NCBI GenBank assembly: GCA_039024635.1
Contig: JBCCQA010000002.1
Span: forward strand, 1-64,000
Direction of reading: 5' to 3'
Length of the DNA: 64,000 bases
Origin: Kuafuiihalomonas sp039024635
GTDB taxonomy: Bacteria; Myxococcota; Kuafuiibacteriia; Kuafuiibacteriales; Kuafuiibacteriaceae
The notes under the pieces are model-generated. The model was not told the DNA's origin and made no database searches. It was given only the letters and a program-made list of their open reading frames with translations. Of this stretch, positions 44,563 through 52,482 are shown piece by piece (the stretch's first letter is position 1; each line of letters starts with the position of its first letter). A program made the position numbers and the translations under genes.

Positions 44563-45215
44563 CCTAGGACCCCTTTCTCCAACCGCAAGACGGTGTCGGC
44601 CCGGCCCGACACCCGAGGGTCATGGGTGGCCATGAGGACGGCGAGTTCAGGTTGGTCCGCACGCAGAGCCTCGACCAAATCGAGAATGGAGGTGCTGGTC
44701 CCATCGTCCAGGTTTCCGGTCGGCTCGTCGGCGATGAGTAGACCGGGTCGATGAACGAGCGCGCGAGCGATGGCTACCCTCTGACGCTCTCCGCCCGAAA
44801 GGCCCTTGACCCCGTCGTCGACTCGCTCCGCCATCCCGACCCGCTCCAGGATGGACCGGACCTCGTCTCCGACGTTGCGCCCCTCCAACCACAGGGGCGC
44901 CGAAACGTTCTCGCCCACAGTCCACGACTCCAACAGATGAAAGGACTGGTGAACGAAGCCGATGCGGCGACGCCGAAGCTGGGTGCGGACCTCGTCACTA
45001 GCCTCACGAAGCTCTGTCCCGAATACGAGCGCACTACCTTCAAAGGAACCATCGAGACCGGCCACGATGGACAGCAGAGTGGTCTTGCCTCCGCCCGATG
45101 GGCCCATGACCGCGCTCCACGCACCGGGCTCCAGTGCGAGATCCACTCCCGAGAGGATCGATCGACCGTCGGGGCCCTGCTTGCTCACGCCCTGAAGACA
45201 AACGCTGAGACTCAC
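44559..45215 (-). CDS. ABC transporter ATP-binding protein, LolD/MacB type
   Basis: This 218-residue ATPase has Walker A GPSGGGKTTLLS, signature LSGGERQRVAIARAL, Walker B GLLIADEPTGNLD and the H-loop in VLMATHDPRV. The DEPTGNLD form and short length place it in the LolD/MacB/FtsE group. It energises the permease encoded next. Overlaps of 4 nt with both neighbours show a tight operon. Confidence 0.95.
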   Translation of the reverse strand: MSLSVCLQGVSKQGPDGRSILSGVDLALEPGAWSAVMGPSGGGKTTLLSIVAGLDGSFEGSALVFGTELREASDEVRTQLRRRRIGFVHQSFHLLESWTVGENVSAPLWLEGRNVGDEVRSILERVGMAERVDDGVKGLSGGERQRVAIARALVHRPGLLIADEPTGNLDDGTSTSILDLVEALRADQPELAVLMATHDPRVSGRADTVLRLEKGVLG

Positions 45216-46783
45216 GGGTCTTTCGTGGCCTCGGCCTCGTTGAGACTGAGGTCGATGGTCAACTGGACCGTATCCGCCTCTCGAACGACCCGTGCCTCCA
45301 ATGATTGGAGGGCAGCGATACCGTCGAGCGTTCGGGCCCAGAGGCCTCTGAAGACCAAGGGCAGCTTGGAGCCGGGGAAGCTACGCGCCACTTCCTCGAG
45401 GGGGTCGAAGCGCAGGGAGAGCTCGAAGGGGACGGCGGTCCGCGCCTTGGCCTCAGCGGTCAATACGCGATCCATCACGGCCTGGTCCGTACCGAACAGC
45501 AGCGCTCGAGACGTCTCGGCCGCCTCGACCACGCGGGTCTCACCGAGCAAGAAGCTCGACACTTGGCGTTCGCCCACAGTCCGGGTCTTCACCTTGACCC
45601 GAGAGTCCGCCGCCATCTGGGCCGCGAAGGGTGCCATGAGGTCGGCGCCTTCCTTGGTCCCTACACCGATGCCCATCCAGCTGACCGAGAGCGGGTCTCC
45701 GACGATCTGGCGGAAGGGGACTTCGCGCAGATCCGAGGCCCCGAGGGCAATTCCGAGGTGCCCGGAAAGAAGGGGCAAGACGTCCTGTTCGAAGTCGAGC
45801 CGGAGCTTCCCTTCGGCCCGAGCCTTGTCGATGGCCTGTCGGCCTGGACTGTTGGGCGGCAGGAGGGCGTCGAAGATCGCGTCGGGACCGAGCGCCAAGC
45901 GCAGACTGATGATGGCCTCCTCGGAGACAAGAGTGCTGAGCGCGGGGGGCACTGGGCCTATCGGCTCCACGTAAGGGTCGATGGCCTCGGCGCCCTCGAA
46001 AGCGCTTTCAGCCGAGAGCCGCAGACCATCGTCGACCCAGCGCAGGTCGAGTGCACTTCGACGGACCGAGGCAAGGACGAGGTCGACCTTCTCGCGGTCG
46101 AGACCGGCCGTGGCTGCGGGTGGGAGGGAATCGAGGGTCCGCTCTGCCAAGCGCTTGGGGTCCGGCGTACGAACTCGAAGGAGATCATCGGATCCACCGG
46201 GCAGTAGCCCGGCAGCCCCATCGGCGGCAGCCAGGCTACGAGCCTGTCCGACCCGAGCGCTCGCGCGCTCGCCGAAAGCAACCAAGAGTAGTCGACCACG
46301 CTGGCCCAAGGCGGCAGCCTCGATGGTCTCGGGACCAAAGCTCCGATCGAAGCGGACCATGCCTCCGTCCAGGGGCACGGCCGTTCCAAACCTCCGCTCC
46401 AGAGCGTCGGCCACCGTCTCTTTCGCCGTGGCCAAGTCTTGGGTCGGTACTGCCAAAAGCACCTCGTCGTCGCGGAAACTGCCAGCCCAGCGACCGTTCA
46501 GATCCAAGCCGGCCGAGCTCAATCCAACCGCCGTGGTGGGGTCGAAGCCGAGAGCCATCGTCAGTTCGTCCCCGAGCTGCTTTCGCTGGGGCTCGGTGAT
46601 GATGGCCTTCACGAGAGGCGCGAAGCGCGCTTCGATGTCCACAAGAGCAGTGGTGGGAAGGTCGAAGACCAGCTCGTCATTCTTGGGAAGAACGGAGGCC
46701 GGCGGAAGTTCATCGGCCTTCCGGGAACCACACCCGTCGCAACCGACCAGAAGTAGGAGCGGCAGCCAGAGGACCCGTCGCAT
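45212..46783 (-). CDS. lipoprotein of ABC transporter operon
   Basis: This 523-residue protein starts at ATG 46783 with signal MRRVLWLPLLLLVGC. The remainder is repetitive in style, with alternating strands and helices (VFDLPTTALVDIEARFAPL, VLLAVPTQDLATAKETVA, ISLRLALGPDAIFDALL), resembling DUF3352-like proteins, though I am unsure. It is anchored in the envelope. Its stop overlaps the ABC ATPase start (ATGA), so it may be the substrate-side partner or a cargo sensor for this transporter. Confidence 0.78.
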   Translation of the reverse strand: MRRVLWLPLLLLVGCDGCGSRKADELPPASVLPKNDELVFDLPTTALVDIEARFAPLVKAIITEPQRKQLGDELTMALGFDPTTAVGLSSAGLDLNGRWAGSFRDDEVLLAVPTQDLATAKETVADALERRFGTAVPLDGGMVRFDRSFGPETIEAAALGQRGRLLLVAFGERASARVGQARSLAAADGAAGLLPGGSDDLLRVRTPDPKRLAERTLDSLPPAATAGLDREKVDLVLASVRRSALDLRWVDDGLRLSAESAFEGAEAIDPYVEPIGPVPPALSTLVSEEAIISLRLALGPDAIFDALLPPNSPGRQAIDKARAEGKLRLDFEQDVLPLLSGHLGIALGASDLREVPFRQIVGDPLSVSWMGIGVGTKEGADLMAPFAAQMAADSRVKVKTRTVGERQVSSFLLGETRVVEAAETSRALLFGTDQAVMDRVLTAEAKARTAVPFELSLRFDPLEEVARSFPGSKLPLVFRGLWARTLDGIAALQSLEARVVREADTVQLTIDLSLNEAEATKDP

Positions 46784-46806
46784 GCGGCGGCCGTAGCAGC
46801 CGCTTC

Positions 46807-47496
46807 TCAGAGCAGCAAGAGGCGGTAGGCGACCCCGAACACTGGACCCCAGACGTACCCGAAGAACTTCCATGCCAGGAGCAACCCCAGGATGTTGAAG
46901 GTCGGATCCCGCCCGAACTCGGCCCAGCGGCGGGCAGCGTTCTCGGAGAGGAAGAGACCCAAGACCGAGTGGCCATCCAGCGGGGGGACCGGGAGCAAGT
47001 TAAAGCTGAAGAGGAGGAGATTCAGCGTGAAGAGAATGGACAGGAAGACCGTGGCCGCGGTGTGAGCCCCTTCTTGGCCGACGATGAGCGAAGTGAAGTC
47101 GCCCGGACCCAAAGTAAACAGGCCCGTAAGAAGGCCTAGCTTGATCAACAGCCCGACCAGGAGAGCAAGACCGAGGTTGGCCCCGGGCCCAGCCAGCGCC
47201 ATCCAGGCCGCACGCCGGGGATGACGGGCGGCCCAGTAGGGGTCGTAGGGCGCACTGGCCCAGCCCAGCATCCAGCCCCCTCCGTTGAGGAAGTAGGTCA
47301 CGAGGGGCACGACGATGGTCCCCAGAGGCTCTCGCTGGATGTGAGGGATAGGGTTCAGGCTGACCTGTCCGCCCTCGGCCGCCGTCGAGTCGCCCCCGAG
47401 CTTGGCCGCCAGGGCGTGGGCCGCCTCGTGGCAGGTCAGCGAGAGCAGGAAGGCCACGAACCACATGGGCAGCAGCGCCCACAAATGCGCGTCCAC
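46807..47496 (-). CDS. site-2 protease family protein (M50B)
   Basis: This 229-residue integral membrane zinc metalloprotease has HEAAHALAAKLGG on its first helix, SFNLLPVPPLDGHSV (the second metal-binding region with Asp) and LAGPGANLGLAL. It cleaves transmembrane anti-sigma or other signal proteins, or has housekeeping targets. GTG 47496 begins just before the first helix. It is divergent from the GGDEF gene with 46 nt between starts. Confidence 0.9.
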   Translation of the reverse strand: MDAHLWALLPMWFVAFLLSLTCHEAAHALAAKLGGDSTAAEGGQVSLNPIPHIQREPLGTIVVPLVTYFLNGGGWMLGWASAPYDPYWAARHPRRAAWMALAGPGANLGLALLVGLLIKLGLLTGLFTLGPGDFTSLIVGQEGAHTAATVFLSILFTLNLLLFSFNLLPVPPLDGHSVLGLFLSENAARRWAEFGRDPTFNILGLLLAWKFFGYVWGPVFGVAYRLLLL

Positions 47497-47542
47497 TCCC
47501 GAGAGCCTACCAAGGCCGCTGCGAGGGTGCGACACTTGCCTG

Positions 47543-48400
47543 GTGTGGGCCCCTATCTCGCCCCTCGAGCAGTTCTGGCTCGATGCCGTCGCGGCCCGGG
47601 ACACCAGGGGTTTGCTGGATGCCTGGGAGCGATACCTGAGCGTCGTGGATCCCGAAGGTCGCTCCGTGACCTTTCGACGGTCCGGTGACGGGTGGGTTCG
47701 GCTCGTCAAGAAGGCTGAGGCTACCGCCTCCACCACCCCGAACTCCCCGGTCGACCTGTCGCCCAGCTGGCGGCAAGCCGCTTCGGATCTAGCCGTCGAA
47801 GTCGAGAGCGTGGAGATCGACGAGGCTGCCTGGACCATCTTGGAGACGGCTTGGCCTAGGGTCATGGAGCAAGAGAGGGCGCGGGCTCTGACGACTTTGG
47901 ACGAAGTGACGGGCCTCTTCAACGCCCGCCATCTGCAATACGTGTTGGACCAAGAGGTCGCTCGTTGCCGCCGCTTTGGACGCAACTTCTCGGTGCTCTT
48001 CGTCGACCTCGACCACTTCAAGGCCGTCAACGATTCTCTCGGTCATTCGGCGGGCACGCGCCTCCTCGCCCAGGTGGGCCAAGTCCTGCGACGCAAGCTG
48101 AGAAGTTCGGACCACGCTTTTCGCTACGGCGGAGACGAGTTCGTCATCTGCCTGATCGAAACGGAGCGCGCCCAAGCCATGGAGGCCGCGGAGCGAATCC
48201 GAAACGCCATCGAGCACTGGGCCAAGAACTTCGAGGACATCCGAACCGAGCTCACCGCTTCGATCGGGGTCGCCTGCTTTCCCCAAGACGCTGGGTCGGC
48301 CGAGTCGCTACTCGAGTTCGCCGACCAGCGCATGTATGCCGCTAAGCGAGCAGGGCGCAATGAAGTGCGAACCGCAGATCTCGAGGAGGAGGAGGCGTGA
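47543..48400 (+). CDS. GGDEF domain diguanylate cyclase
   Basis: This 285-residue protein has an N-terminal region of about 110 residues with no signal peptide, then a full GGDEF domain: TLDEVTGLFNARHLQ, FVDLDHFKAVNDSLGH and FRYGGDEFVICL. All catalytic residues are kept, so it should make cyclic di-GMP in the cytoplasm. No RxxD inhibitory site is obvious ahead of the motif. The start is GTG 47543. It overlaps the HAD gene by GTGA. Confidence 0.92.
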   Translation: MWAPISPLEQFWLDAVAARDTRGLLDAWERYLSVVDPEGRSVTFRRSGDGWVRLVKKAEATASTTPNSPVDLSPSWRQAASDLAVEVESVEIDEAAWTILETAWPRVMEQERARALTTLDEVTGLFNARHLQYVLDQEVARCRRFGRNFSVLFVDLDHFKAVNDSLGHSAGTRLLAQVGQVLRRKLRSSDHAFRYGGDEFVICLIETERAQAMEAAERIRNAIEHWAKNFEDIRTELTASIGVACFPQDAGSAESLLEFADQRMYAAKRAGRNEVRTADLEEEEA

Positions 48401-48996
48401 GTACGCCTCGAGTGATCTTGTGGGACGTCATGGGGACCCTGGTGACGGAGCCCTTCAAAGAAGCGATGCCGCGTTTCTTGGGGATGAGCTTTGAAGAAAT
48501 GCTGGCGCGAAAAGATCGAGACTCCTGGATTGAGTTCGAGCACGGCCGGATAGACGAGGACGAGTACATCCGTCGCTTCTTCGCCGACCAGACCCCGGTC
48601 GACAAAGAGGGCCTCAAACGCGTCATGCGCGAGGCCTATGCCCTGCTGCCCGGCATCGAACCCATCCTTGATCGCCTGTCGGAGCAAGGACTATCCATGC
48701 ATGCGCTGTCCAACTACAGCGATTGGTACGAGATGATCGAAGAGGCCACCGGCCTTTCGCGCTACCTGAGCTGGGACTTCGTCTCGTGTCGAACCGGGCT
48801 CCGAAAGCCCGACCCCGAAGCCTATCTCGGGGCCGCGAGACGCCTCGATGTGCCGCCCGGGGAGTGCGTCTTCGTCGACGATCGCTCCGTCAACGTCGAA
48901 GCCGCCCGAGCGGTCGGCATGTCTTCCATCCTTCGAAACGAAGACGTCCAAGCCCTCGTCGCGGACCTTCGAGCGCTGGGCCTGGATTCGGGCTGA
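48397..48996 (+). CDS. HAD-like hydrolase with DVMGT motif
   Basis: This 199-residue subfamily IA HAD hydrolase has motif I as LWDVMGTLV, with Met where the second Asp is usual. Motif II lies in HALSNYSDWYEM, motif III Lys in GLRKPDPEAY and motif IV in CVFVDDRSVNVEAA. Together with MPRFLGMSFEEM and WIEFEHGRI, it resembles from memory the plant chloroplast FMN-hydrolase-type HAD family. Its substrate is unknown. The gene is translationally coupled to the GGDEF gene. Confidence 0.85.
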   Translation: MSTPRVILWDVMGTLVTEPFKEAMPRFLGMSFEEMLARKDRDSWIEFEHGRIDEDEYIRRFFADQTPVDKEGLKRVMREAYALLPGIEPILDRLSEQGLSMHALSNYSDWYEMIEEATGLSRYLSWDFVSCRTGLRKPDPEAYLGAARRLDVPPGECVFVDDRSVNVEAARAVGMSSILRNEDVQALVADLRALGLDSG

Positions 48997-49018
48997 GCCC
49001 TTGCTGGGCCAGGAAGTC

Positions 49019-50248
49019 TCAGGCCTCGGCTTCGGCCAAGACCTGGACCGCGACCATGTAGGCCGCCACCCTGAAACTCAATCCGTGGCTCTCTTGGACC
49101 GCGGCGACTCGGTCGAAGGCCCGGCCAAGCTGCTCTTCGAGGCGAGGCCTGGACTCGTCATCGGCGATGCTCCGGTTCGCCTTGTTCGCCTCCCACTCGT
49201 ACATGGAGCAACAGACCCCTCCGCCGTTGGCAAGCACCCCTGGGAGGACGGGGACCCCTCGCCCTTCGAGGACCGCGTCAGCCTCTTGCGTCACGGGACC
49301 GTTCGCGCCTTCGACGATGACGCGGGCGTCGACCTTGTCCACGTTGGACGCATTGATCGCACCGCCGACAGCGCAAGGCGCCAAGATCTCACAAGCCGTC
49401 GTGAGTGCCTCCTCGGGCCCAGCGACCCGGCCGTACTTCGACGCGCTCTTCTCGTCCCGGGGCATGCGGTCGGCGAGTTCCACCAGAGCATCTGCCGAAA
49501 AGCCGGCCCCGTCGTGGATGCTCAGCCGGGAGTTCGAGATGCCGATGATTCGGGCGCCCCACCCCTGCAGGGTCCGTGCGCACCAGCTTCCGACGTTCCC
49601 GAAGCCTTGGATGACGACCCGCTGACCCTCGAGAGCTCGACCCAAGCGTTCTTCGTGTCGGCGAACGCAGAGCGCCGTACCGAAACCCGTCGACGCATCT
49701 CGAAAGGGATCGCCACCGTCTTCGACCGGCTTTGAGGTGATGGAGGCGGGGGGAAGTTGGCCGCCCTCCAGCAGCCATCGCATGACCTTGGGCGGCGTCC
49801 CGACGTCGCCGGCGGGCACATCGCGATCGGGACCGATATGCACGGCGAGGCGCGCTCCAAATGCCTTGGACAGTCGCTCCAGTTCGCTCTCGCTCAGTTT
49901 CTTGGGGTCGACGACGAGGCCACCTTTGCCGCCCCCGGCTGGGGCATCACACACCGCAGTCTTGAGTGCCATGAGGAAGGCCAGCTCCTTGACCTCTCCT
50001 TCGTTCACCCCAGGATGGAACCGAAGGCCCCCTTTGTAGACTCCTCGCGCCCTGGAGTGCTGCACACGATAGCCCTCAACCCAGTGGGTCTCTCCGTCAT
50101 CTCGCTGATAGGGGACGTGGTAGCGGATCACGGCGTCTGGTCGCTGCACACGGCGGAGCAAAGACCCAGGCAGCTTGGCGACATCGATTGCCCTCTGGAG
50201 GGCCAAGTTGTTCTCAGTGGCGGAGCTCATGCCGCGGGAGGATGCCAC
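49019..50248 (-). CDS. glutamate/leucine-type amino acid dehydrogenase
   Basis: This 409-residue NAD(P)-dependent enzyme has the catalytic lysine in VCDAPAGGGKGGLVVDP, the conserved DVPAGDVGTPPKVMRWLL, a Rossmann fold with VIQGFGNVGSWCART and the family sequence IVEGANGPVTQEAD. The architecture is that of glutamate dehydrogenase (oxidative deamination of glutamate to 2-oxoglutarate). Start at ATG 50248; ATG 50230 (MSSATENNLALQ) is an equally good alternative. Confidence 0.93.
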   Translation of the reverse strand: MASSRGMSSATENNLALQRAIDVAKLPGSLLRRVQRPDAVIRYHVPYQRDDGETHWVEGYRVQHSRARGVYKGGLRFHPGVNEGEVKELAFLMALKTAVCDAPAGGGKGGLVVDPKKLSESELERLSKAFGARLAVHIGPDRDVPAGDVGTPPKVMRWLLEGGQLPPASITSKPVEDGGDPFRDASTGFGTALCVRRHEERLGRALEGQRVVIQGFGNVGSWCARTLQGWGARIIGISNSRLSIHDGAGFSADALVELADRMPRDEKSASKYGRVAGPEEALTTACEILAPCAVGGAINASNVDKVDARVIVEGANGPVTQEADAVLEGRGVPVLPGVLANGGGVCCSMYEWEANKANRSIADDESRPRLEEQLGRAFDRVAAVQESHGLSFRVAAYMVAVQVLAEAEA

Positions 50249-50318
50249 AGCGTCTCGAGGGAGCTAGTACATACGAAGCGGACCCTCGGGATGGGATTTT
50301 CTCCTTGGAAGGAGGGGC

Positions 50319-50591
50319 TCAGGCGGGCTCGTGCTGGAGGGAACCAAGCTGGTCGGGGCTGCGGCTGGGCTCGGAGAGCTCTTCGCCTTGCTCCCAGGGC
50401 TCCCGCAGCTTGGCGGTCTCGCGCATGGGTCCAGCGTCCTCGACCCGCATGGGTCGAGAGAGCTTGTGGACAAGCTGGTTGCGCAGGTCACGGTTCCCAC
50501 CTCGGGCTCCGTGGTCGAGCAGCAGGTTGAACAAGAAGTCGTGCTCGTCCGGGGAGAGCAAAAGCAGCTTGTCGCTCACGTCGGTCATCAT
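50319..50591 (-). CDS. small hypothetical protein
   Basis: This 90-residue protein begins MMTDVSDKLLLLSPDEHDFLFN and continues with a charged helix-rich first half. The second half is hydrophilic and low in complexity (PMRETAKLREPWEQGEELSE). It follows plsX by about 100 nt on the same strand, with a possible terminator between them. No family recognised; real coding status is moderately supported by composition. Confidence 0.55.
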   Translation of the reverse strand: MMTDVSDKLLLLSPDEHDFLFNLLLDHGARGGNRDLRNQLVHKLSRPMRVEDAGPMRETAKLREPWEQGEELSEPSRSPDQLGSLQHEPA

Positions 50592-50663
50592 TCGGTCCTC
50601 TGGTCGCGAAGCTTAGGATCTTCTCCGCTCGTTTCAGTGAACCCGCGCACAGCGGTGACGATT

Positions 50664-50687
50664 CCCGAAAAAAAACCCAGGGACGGG
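50664..50687 (-). terminator. possible terminator after plsX
   Basis: Directly after the plsX stop the minus strand reads CCCGTCCCTGGG followed by eight T residues (A-run 50668-50675 on the plus strand). The T-run is characteristic but the stem is only three to four pairs, so the call is tentative. Confidence 0.3.
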
Positions 50688-50689
50688 AT

Positions 50690-51718
50690 CTAGCTCACTG
50701 TCTTCTGGAGGGATTCGGCGATTTCGGTCGTGAGTTGATTGCGGACACACCGTTCCGCCACGCGAATGGCGTTCCGAATCGCGCGAGGGTTGGAGCGGCC
50801 GTGGGCTTTGATACAGAGCCGGTCGAAGCCCAGGACGGGGGCACCGCCGTACTGCTGCCAGTCCGTGACTTCCTTGAGTCGATCGAGGCCGTTCTTGAGG
50901 AGCCACATCGCGACCCGCCAGCTCACGCGACTGCGGTGGGCGTAGCGCGCCAGCTCCATGACCGTCTCGGACACGCCCTCCAGCATCTTGAGGGTGATGT
51001 TGCCGACGAAGCCATCGGTCACGATGACGTCGGCCCGCCCGTGGGTGATGTCGACGCCTTCGATGTTGCCCATGAACTGGACGTCTTCCGCCGACTCGAG
51101 CAGTCGATGGGCTTGGACCACCTCCGGCGTGCCCTTGTTGGCTTCGCTCCCGTTGCTGAGAAGCGCGACCCGAGGCGACTCGTTGCTGCTGATCAAACGT
51201 GCATACGCCGAGCCCATGAGGCCGAAGGCCAGAAGGTCTTTGGCCTCGACCCGCACCGTCGCCCCCGCATCGAGCAAGAGGGCGAACGGGTCGCCCTTGG
51301 GCCCGTGGGGGAGCTCGGTCGGGATGACGGCCGCGAGAGCGCTCCGTCGGATTCGAGGCAAGAGCTGAAAGGCCTGGGCACAGGCCAAGACCACGGCGCC
51401 GGTGTTTCCTGCGCTCACCAGAGCATCGGGCCCTCCTTCCGCCGCTACAAGACGGGCCGCGCTAGGCAGGGAGGCGTCGGGAAAGGTCTCCAAGGCCTTT
51501 CGAGGCGAAGCATCCATGGAGATGGCGTCGGGAGCGTGGCGAATCTCGATGCGGCCCGGATCGTGCTCCACTTGGTCCAGAGCGCGAGCGATCTGCTCTT
51601 CGTCACCAACCACCAAGATGTGGGCGCCGGTGGACAAGGAGGCCTCGGCCACTCCTGGAACCACCGCCTCGAGGCCCTGGTCTCCCCCCATCGCGTCGAC
51701 GGCGATCAGCGGTGTCAT
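50690..51718 (-). CDS. plsX: phosphate acyltransferase PlsX
   Basis: This 342-residue enzyme forms acyl-phosphate from acyl-ACP, the first step of glycerophospholipid synthesis with PlsY. It begins MTPLIAVDAMGGDQGLEAVV, and GNTGAVVLACAQAF, LLSNGSEANKGTPEV and FMGNIEGVDITHGRADVI are diagnostic. ATG 51718 overlaps the upstream HAD gene stop by ATGA; the upstream in-frame ATG at 51730 is less likely. No fabH or rpmF is next to it, unlike in many bacteria. Confidence 0.95.
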   Translation of the reverse strand: MTPLIAVDAMGGDQGLEAVVPGVAEASLSTGAHILVVGDEEQIARALDQVEHDPGRIEIRHAPDAISMDASPRKALETFPDASLPSAARLVAAEGGPDALVSAGNTGAVVLACAQAFQLLPRIRRSALAAVIPTELPHGPKGDPFALLLDAGATVRVEAKDLLAFGLMGSAYARLISSNESPRVALLSNGSEANKGTPEVVQAHRLLESAEDVQFMGNIEGVDITHGRADVIVTDGFVGNITLKMLEGVSETVMELARYAHRSRVSWRVAMWLLKNGLDRLKEVTDWQQYGGAPVLGFDRLCIKAHGRSNPRAIRNAIRVAERCVRNQLTTEIAESLQKTVS

Positions 51719-52482
51719 CGCGGAACCCACCTCTTCCAGCTCGGCGCGTCATCGAGCGACAAGATAGGCCACCTCATTTCCCTAGCCACGCGAGCAAGCC
51801 GGCCGTCGGGGTGAACGGCGGCCGGTCGACCGACTACCGACAGCATGGGCAGGTCCGAGTGGCTGTCCGAGTAGGCGAAGGACTTGGAAAGGTCGAATCC
51901 CCCGGCTTGGGCGTACTCCCGGACCATCTGGGCCTTGGCAGCTGAGGCCACCAGGGGCTTGAGCGCGCGGCCGGTGCACACCCCGTCCACCACCTCCAGG
52001 CGATTCGTGATCTGTGCATCCAGACCCAAATGGCGAACGAGCGGTGCCACCAGAAAGTCTAGGTTGCCGCTGATGATGACCTGATGGAGGCCCATCTTCT
52101 TTCCCCGGGCGACGAGATCCGGGGCCCCAGGGAAGAGGTTTGGCATGAGGAGCTTCTCGAAGTGAAGCTCCGCCACTTCGAGGAGATCATCGAAGAAGCA
52201 GCCTTTGAGGCCCGCGAAGAGCATCTCATTGAAGGCAGTGCGGCTGCGTCGGTCCACGGCCGCAAAGACCGGAATCTTGGCGAGACCAAGGGCAGTCTTG
52301 GCGATGGATTCGGGCAGCGATGGCTCGTGTCGGGTCAGGAAAAGGAAAGACTGAACCAGGTTGCTTCGGACCAAGGTCCCGTCCATGTCGAAGAAGGCGG
52401 CCGCCTTGGGCCGAGAGGCTCCATCACGTCCGCTCTCCGTGCCGGGCTCGAAGCCCTCTCCTTCCGGACGCCAGGCGCTCAC
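51715..52482 (-). CDS. HAD-IB family phosphatase (SerB-like)
   Basis: This 255-residue HAD phosphatase has motif I AAFFDMDGTLVRSN, motif II HQVIISGNLDFLV, motif III Lys in ALKPLVASAAKAQMV and motif IV FAYSDSHSDLPML. This IB group contains phosphoserine phosphatase and lysophosphatidate-linked enzymes that are often near or fused to acyltransferases. Its place between a LarA-like gene and plsX suggests lipid metabolism. It starts GTG 52482, overlapping the upstream stop. Confidence 0.9.
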   Translation of the reverse strand: MSAWRPEGEGFEPGTESGRDGASRPKAAAFFDMDGTLVRSNLVQSFLFLTRHEPSLPESIAKTALGLAKIPVFAAVDRRSRTAFNEMLFAGLKGCFFDDLLEVAELHFEKLLMPNLFPGAPDLVARGKKMGLHQVIISGNLDFLVAPLVRHLGLDAQITNRLEVVDGVCTGRALKPLVASAAKAQMVREYAQAGGFDLSKSFAYSDSHSDLPMLSVVGRPAAVHPDGRLARVAREMRWPILSLDDAPSWKRWVPR

